Both the position numbers and the translations under genes were made by a program. DNA of 64,000 bases, from the NCBI GenBank assembly GCA_965224325.1, contig CBDCYT010000007.1:447270-511269 (forward strand), given 5' to 3'. This document shows, piece after piece, positions 62,164 to 64,000 of the stretch. The first letter of the stretch is position 1; each line of letters opens with the position of its first letter. The notes under the pieces were generated by a model. That model saw only the letters and a program-made list of their open reading frames with translations. It was not told where the DNA came from and did not search any database. Source of the stretch: CBDCMJ01 sp965224325 (lineage in GTDB: Bacteria; Chloroflexota; Dehalococcoidia; Lucifugimonadales; UBA3495).

Positions 62164-62379
62164 ATGCACATGGGTACCGCAACCACAGATCGCCTGATGC
62201 GCCTCTCAGAGGTGCTTACGCTGATCAACCTGGGTCGTAGCTCCGTTTATCGCCTGAGACGCCAAGGGGCTTTTCCAGAGCCTTTGAAAATCGGGGCCCG
62301 AGCGGTCCGCTGGCGGCAATCGGAGATCGAGGCCTGGATCGCAGCCCGTCCAAGAGCCACCAGCTACACTCCGAGCTGA
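62164..62379 (+). CDS. AlpA-family winged-helix regulator / excisionase (copy 2)
   Basis: 71 residues: RLMRLSEVLTLINLGRSSVYRLRRQG is the AlpA helix-turn-helix, then FPEPLKIGARAVRWRQSEIEAWIA, the wing and the typical last helix. ATG at 62164 or 62170. Lies 50 bases after integrase 2, mirroring the pair at 38.45-39.94 kb; the two AlpA proteins share the same family but not the same sequence. Expected to bind near the element ends or the integrase promoter. Confidence 0.85.
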   Translation: MHMGTATTDRLMRLSEVLTLINLGRSSVYRLRRQGAFPEPLKIGARAVRWRQSEIEAWIAARPRATSYTPS

Positions 62380-62492
62380 AGGGGCCCCCGGCACAATGAC
62401 GCCAGCCTGCCTGTTCTAGCGCTCACGGCCTGTTATTGTAGACCGTCAACTCAACCGTGAGAACTGAGAGCTAAAGCAACTGCAGGGCCTTT

Positions 62493-62880
62493 TCATTCTC
62501 CGGTGGTATAGTTAATGCCCAGCAGGGCGAAGGCTTCGGAAAGGTGAGCAGCGTGACGGCGCAGGGCGGAAGCTACGTTGCTATGGCCCGCCCATCGCAC
62601 CAAGGTGGTGGTCAGGTTGCGTAAGGCTGCCATCACTTGGGGAGCGGCGGCGGTTCTTATCTGAGAACGGTCTTCGTCAAAGGTGACGTCCCGCACCCAG
62701 TGCACCCGGTTTTCGATGTTCCAATGCTCCCTTAGAACTTGCAACAAACGGTCTGCCCCGGCAACGGTTGGGGGGGAGACTGGTCACCGCATAGCTCACC
62801 GCCACCTGAGTTCGCCCCTTCACTATCCGCTGCCGCTCCAGTCGGCACACTGTCCCCGCGTCAAGCATTCTTGCCGATCT
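62493..62880 (-). pseudogene. ISAs1-family transposase C-terminal remnant
   Basis: Minus strand: RMLDAGTVCRLERQRIVKGR and TQVAVSYAVTSLPPN in one frame, then GADRLLQVLREHWNIENRVH, WVRDVTFDEDRSQIRTAAAP and MAALRNLTTTLVRWAGHSN in another. The change falls at or just after a seven-C run (62770-62776 on the plus strand). The N-terminal two thirds are missing, so this is a dead fragment. Confidence 0.75.
62856..62876 (+). repeat. 21-bp repeat, copy 2 (first copy at 53941-53961)
   Basis: Same 21 bases as at 53.94 kb. Here they fall within the ISAs1 remnant. Confidence 0.65.
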
Positions 62881-63006
62881 GGCGTCAATTAGTTTTGCCG
62901 GTTCACCTCCTGTTCCTGAGGTGGATCCAGGAAACTGGACAGGTGGATAAGTGAGAGTTCCGCTCCTAAACTGAAGACAGCGGCAGCTGTTTGCAAGGAG
63001 TGGGAG

Positions 63007-63291
63007 ATGTTGAAAGGACGGAGGAAGCACAGCCCGGCGTTGAAGGCCAAGGTGGCGTTGGAGGCGGTGAAGGGAGACGAGACGGTGGCCCAACTGGCCG
63101 CCCGGTACGAAGTCCACCCGGGCCAGATTCAAGCTTGGAAGAAAGCCCTCACAGAAGGGGCCGCCGGCGTCTTCGGCAACGGTAAGGAACAGAAGGCCAA
63201 GGACGACGCCGCCCTGGTAGCCCGGCTGTACCAGGAGATCGGGCAACCGAAGGTGGAGCGGGATTTCTTGGCGGAGAGGTCCGGTCCATGA
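63007..63291 (+). CDS. IS3-family orfA (helix-turn-helix protein)
   Basis: 94 residues: RRKHSPALKAKVALEAVKGD and ETVAQLAARYEVHPGQIQAW, the IS3 orfA helix-turn-helix, then a short leucine-rich stretch (LVARLYQEIGQPKVERDFL). AAGGAG at 62995-63000 precedes the ATG. The last codons overlap the start of orfB (ATGA at 63288-63291). Confidence 0.88.
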   Translation: MLKGRRKHSPALKAKVALEAVKGDETVAQLAARYEVHPGQIQAWKKALTEGAAGVFGNGKEQKAKDDAALVARLYQEIGQPKVERDFLAERSGP

Positions 63292-64000
63292 GTCCGGGCC
63301 GGCGGCGGAAGATGGTGGACCGGGGGCATCCGTCCCTGCCGATAGTGCGGCAGTGCGCCCTGGTGGGCGTGAGCCGTTCCAGCCTCTACTACCGTGCCAA
63401 GGGGGCTTCCGAAGCGGACCTGTCCCTGATGGGGGAGATAGACCGTCAGTACCTGGAGACCCCCTTCTACGGGTCGAGGCGGATGAAGGCCTGGTTGGAG
63501 CGGCAGGGCAAGCAGGTGAGCCGGAAGCGGGTGCAGCGGCTGATGAGAGTCATGGGGCTGCGGGCCATCTACCGGCGTCCCCGCACCAGCCAACCGGCAC
63601 CGGAGCATCGGGTCTATCCCTACCTGCTGAGGAACGCCAGAGTCACCCGGCCCAATCAGGTGTGGGCCGCCGACATCACCTATCTGCCCATGGCCCGTGG
63701 CTTGCTCTACCTGGTGGCAATCATGGACTGGCACAGCCGGTACGTGGTGGCCTGGCGATTGTCCAACACGCTGGAGGCGGGCTTTTGCGCCGAGTCGCTT
63801 GCGGAGGCGCTGGCCCGAGGCAGGCCCGAGGTGTTCAACACCGGCCAAGGCAGCCAGTTCACCAGCCGGGAGTTCACCCAGGTCCTCCAGGACCGCGGAG
63901 TGAAGATCAGCATGGACGGGAAGGGCCGGTACGCCGGCAACATCTTCGTCGAGCGGTTGTGGCGGATGGTGAAGTACGAGGAGGTCTACCTGAAAGCCTA
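63288..64000 (+). CDS. IS3-family orfB integrase-core transposase (3' partial)
   Basis: Starts at the ATG overlapping the orfA stop and stays open to the window edge (about 237 residues). It has the HTH_21 segment (DRQYLETPFYGSRRMKAWLE) and the rve core with the first Asp in VWAADITYLPM. The second catalytic position, normally NTDQGSQFTS, reads NTGQGSQFTS here, so the Asp is a Gly. The Glu region GNIFVERLWRMVKYEEVYL is present. This copy is therefore probably inactive unless complemented by another. Confidence 0.85.
   Translation, partial: MSPGRRRKMVDRGHPSLPIVRQCALVGVSRSSLYYRAKGASEADLSLMGEIDRQYLETPFYGSRRMKAWLERQGKQVSRKRVQRLMRVMGLRAIYRRPRTSQPAPEHRVYPYLLRNARVTRPNQVWAADITYLPMARGLLYLVAIMDWHSRYVVAWRLSNTLEAGFCAESLAEALARGRPEVFNTGQGSQFTSREFTQVLQDRGVKISMDGKGRYAGNIFVERLWRMVKYEEVYLKA

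Larger units (their letters stand above)
62911..64000 (+). mobile_element. IS3-family element (runs off the window)
   Basis: Two overlapping genes orfA and orfB in the standard IS3 order. The left end was placed near CTGAGGTGGATCCAGG (62916 on) by resemblance to IS3-group ends; the exact boundary and the duplication cannot be set without the right end. Confidence 0.7.

Noticed and set aside
62493..62880. Programmed frameshift in the ISAs1 transposase at its seven-C run
   Set aside because: ISAs1 transposases are normally one frame and this copy lacks its N-terminus; the shift needed is also in the other direction from that of the IS630 copies. Decay is more likely.
1..64000. CRISPR array
   Set aside because: No regularly spaced 25-40 bp repeats with unique spacers; the only long tandem repeat is the coding LRR array.

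Overview
The window reads as a chromosome segment of a GC-rich, uncultivated-type bacterium. Most likely it is a Chloroflexota of the Dehalococcoidia/SAR202 kind. That is an inference from gene content: many CaiB/BaiF CoA-transferases, acyl-CoA dehydrogenases, D-aminoacylase-type amidohydrolases, a B12-dependent methionine synthase, formate-THF ligase, a bacterial tubulin-like protein and Shine-Dalgarno-led GTG/TTG starts. No rRNA or complete tRNA gene was seen, so the taxonomy is not proven.

Region 1 (1-33 kb) is ordinary metabolic chromosome. It holds a TPP enzyme cut by the window edge, an EthD-like small protein, two tandem class III CoA-transferases, leuC-leuD, an M1 aminopeptidase, metH, formate-THF ligase (fhs), two acyl-CoA dehydrogenases, two D-aminoacylase-type amidohydrolases, a cysteine desulfurase, a VOC protein, a benzoylformate-decarboxylase-like TPP enzyme, a 3-hydroxyisobutyrate-dehydrogenase-like enzyme, a dodecin and a frameshifted amidohydrolase. 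Within it sits a two-gene transcription unit (25.0-28.0 kb) with its own sigma70-like promoter and a strong terminator. It encodes a tubulin/FtsZ-fold protein and a 518-aa partner of unknown family, and is the best candidate here for an undescribed system.

Region 2 (33-38 kb) carries a lipoprotein with three cysteine-rich fibronectin-III-like repeats and a NarL/LuxR-type two-component pair, next to the first integrase.

Region 3 (38.4-64 kb) is accessory and strongly remodelled. Two P4-type tyrosine integrase modules (38.45 and 60.27 kb) share one plan: a 19-bp palindrome just upstream, the integrase, then an AlpA-like winged-helix protein. The second integrase has Asp where the catalytic Tyr should be, plus a long C-terminal extension with an AT-hook-like motif. 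Between them lie a chimeric N6-methylase/nuclease-like protein, an LRR lipoprotein, an internally deleted aspartic-protease gene, a sulfatase-fold enzyme with Thr at the nucleophile position and an SNF2 helicase + SWIM pair. There are also phage remnants (portal protein, two zinc-finger small genes) and many insertion sequences: IS701, an IS701-like remnant and mini-element, integrase-core IS, two IS630, ISAs1, IS21 and IS3. Target duplications allow the order of three nested insertions in the portal gene to be read. Several genes here are broken by frameshifts, in-frame stops or internal deletions, so this is an insertion hot spot in active decay.
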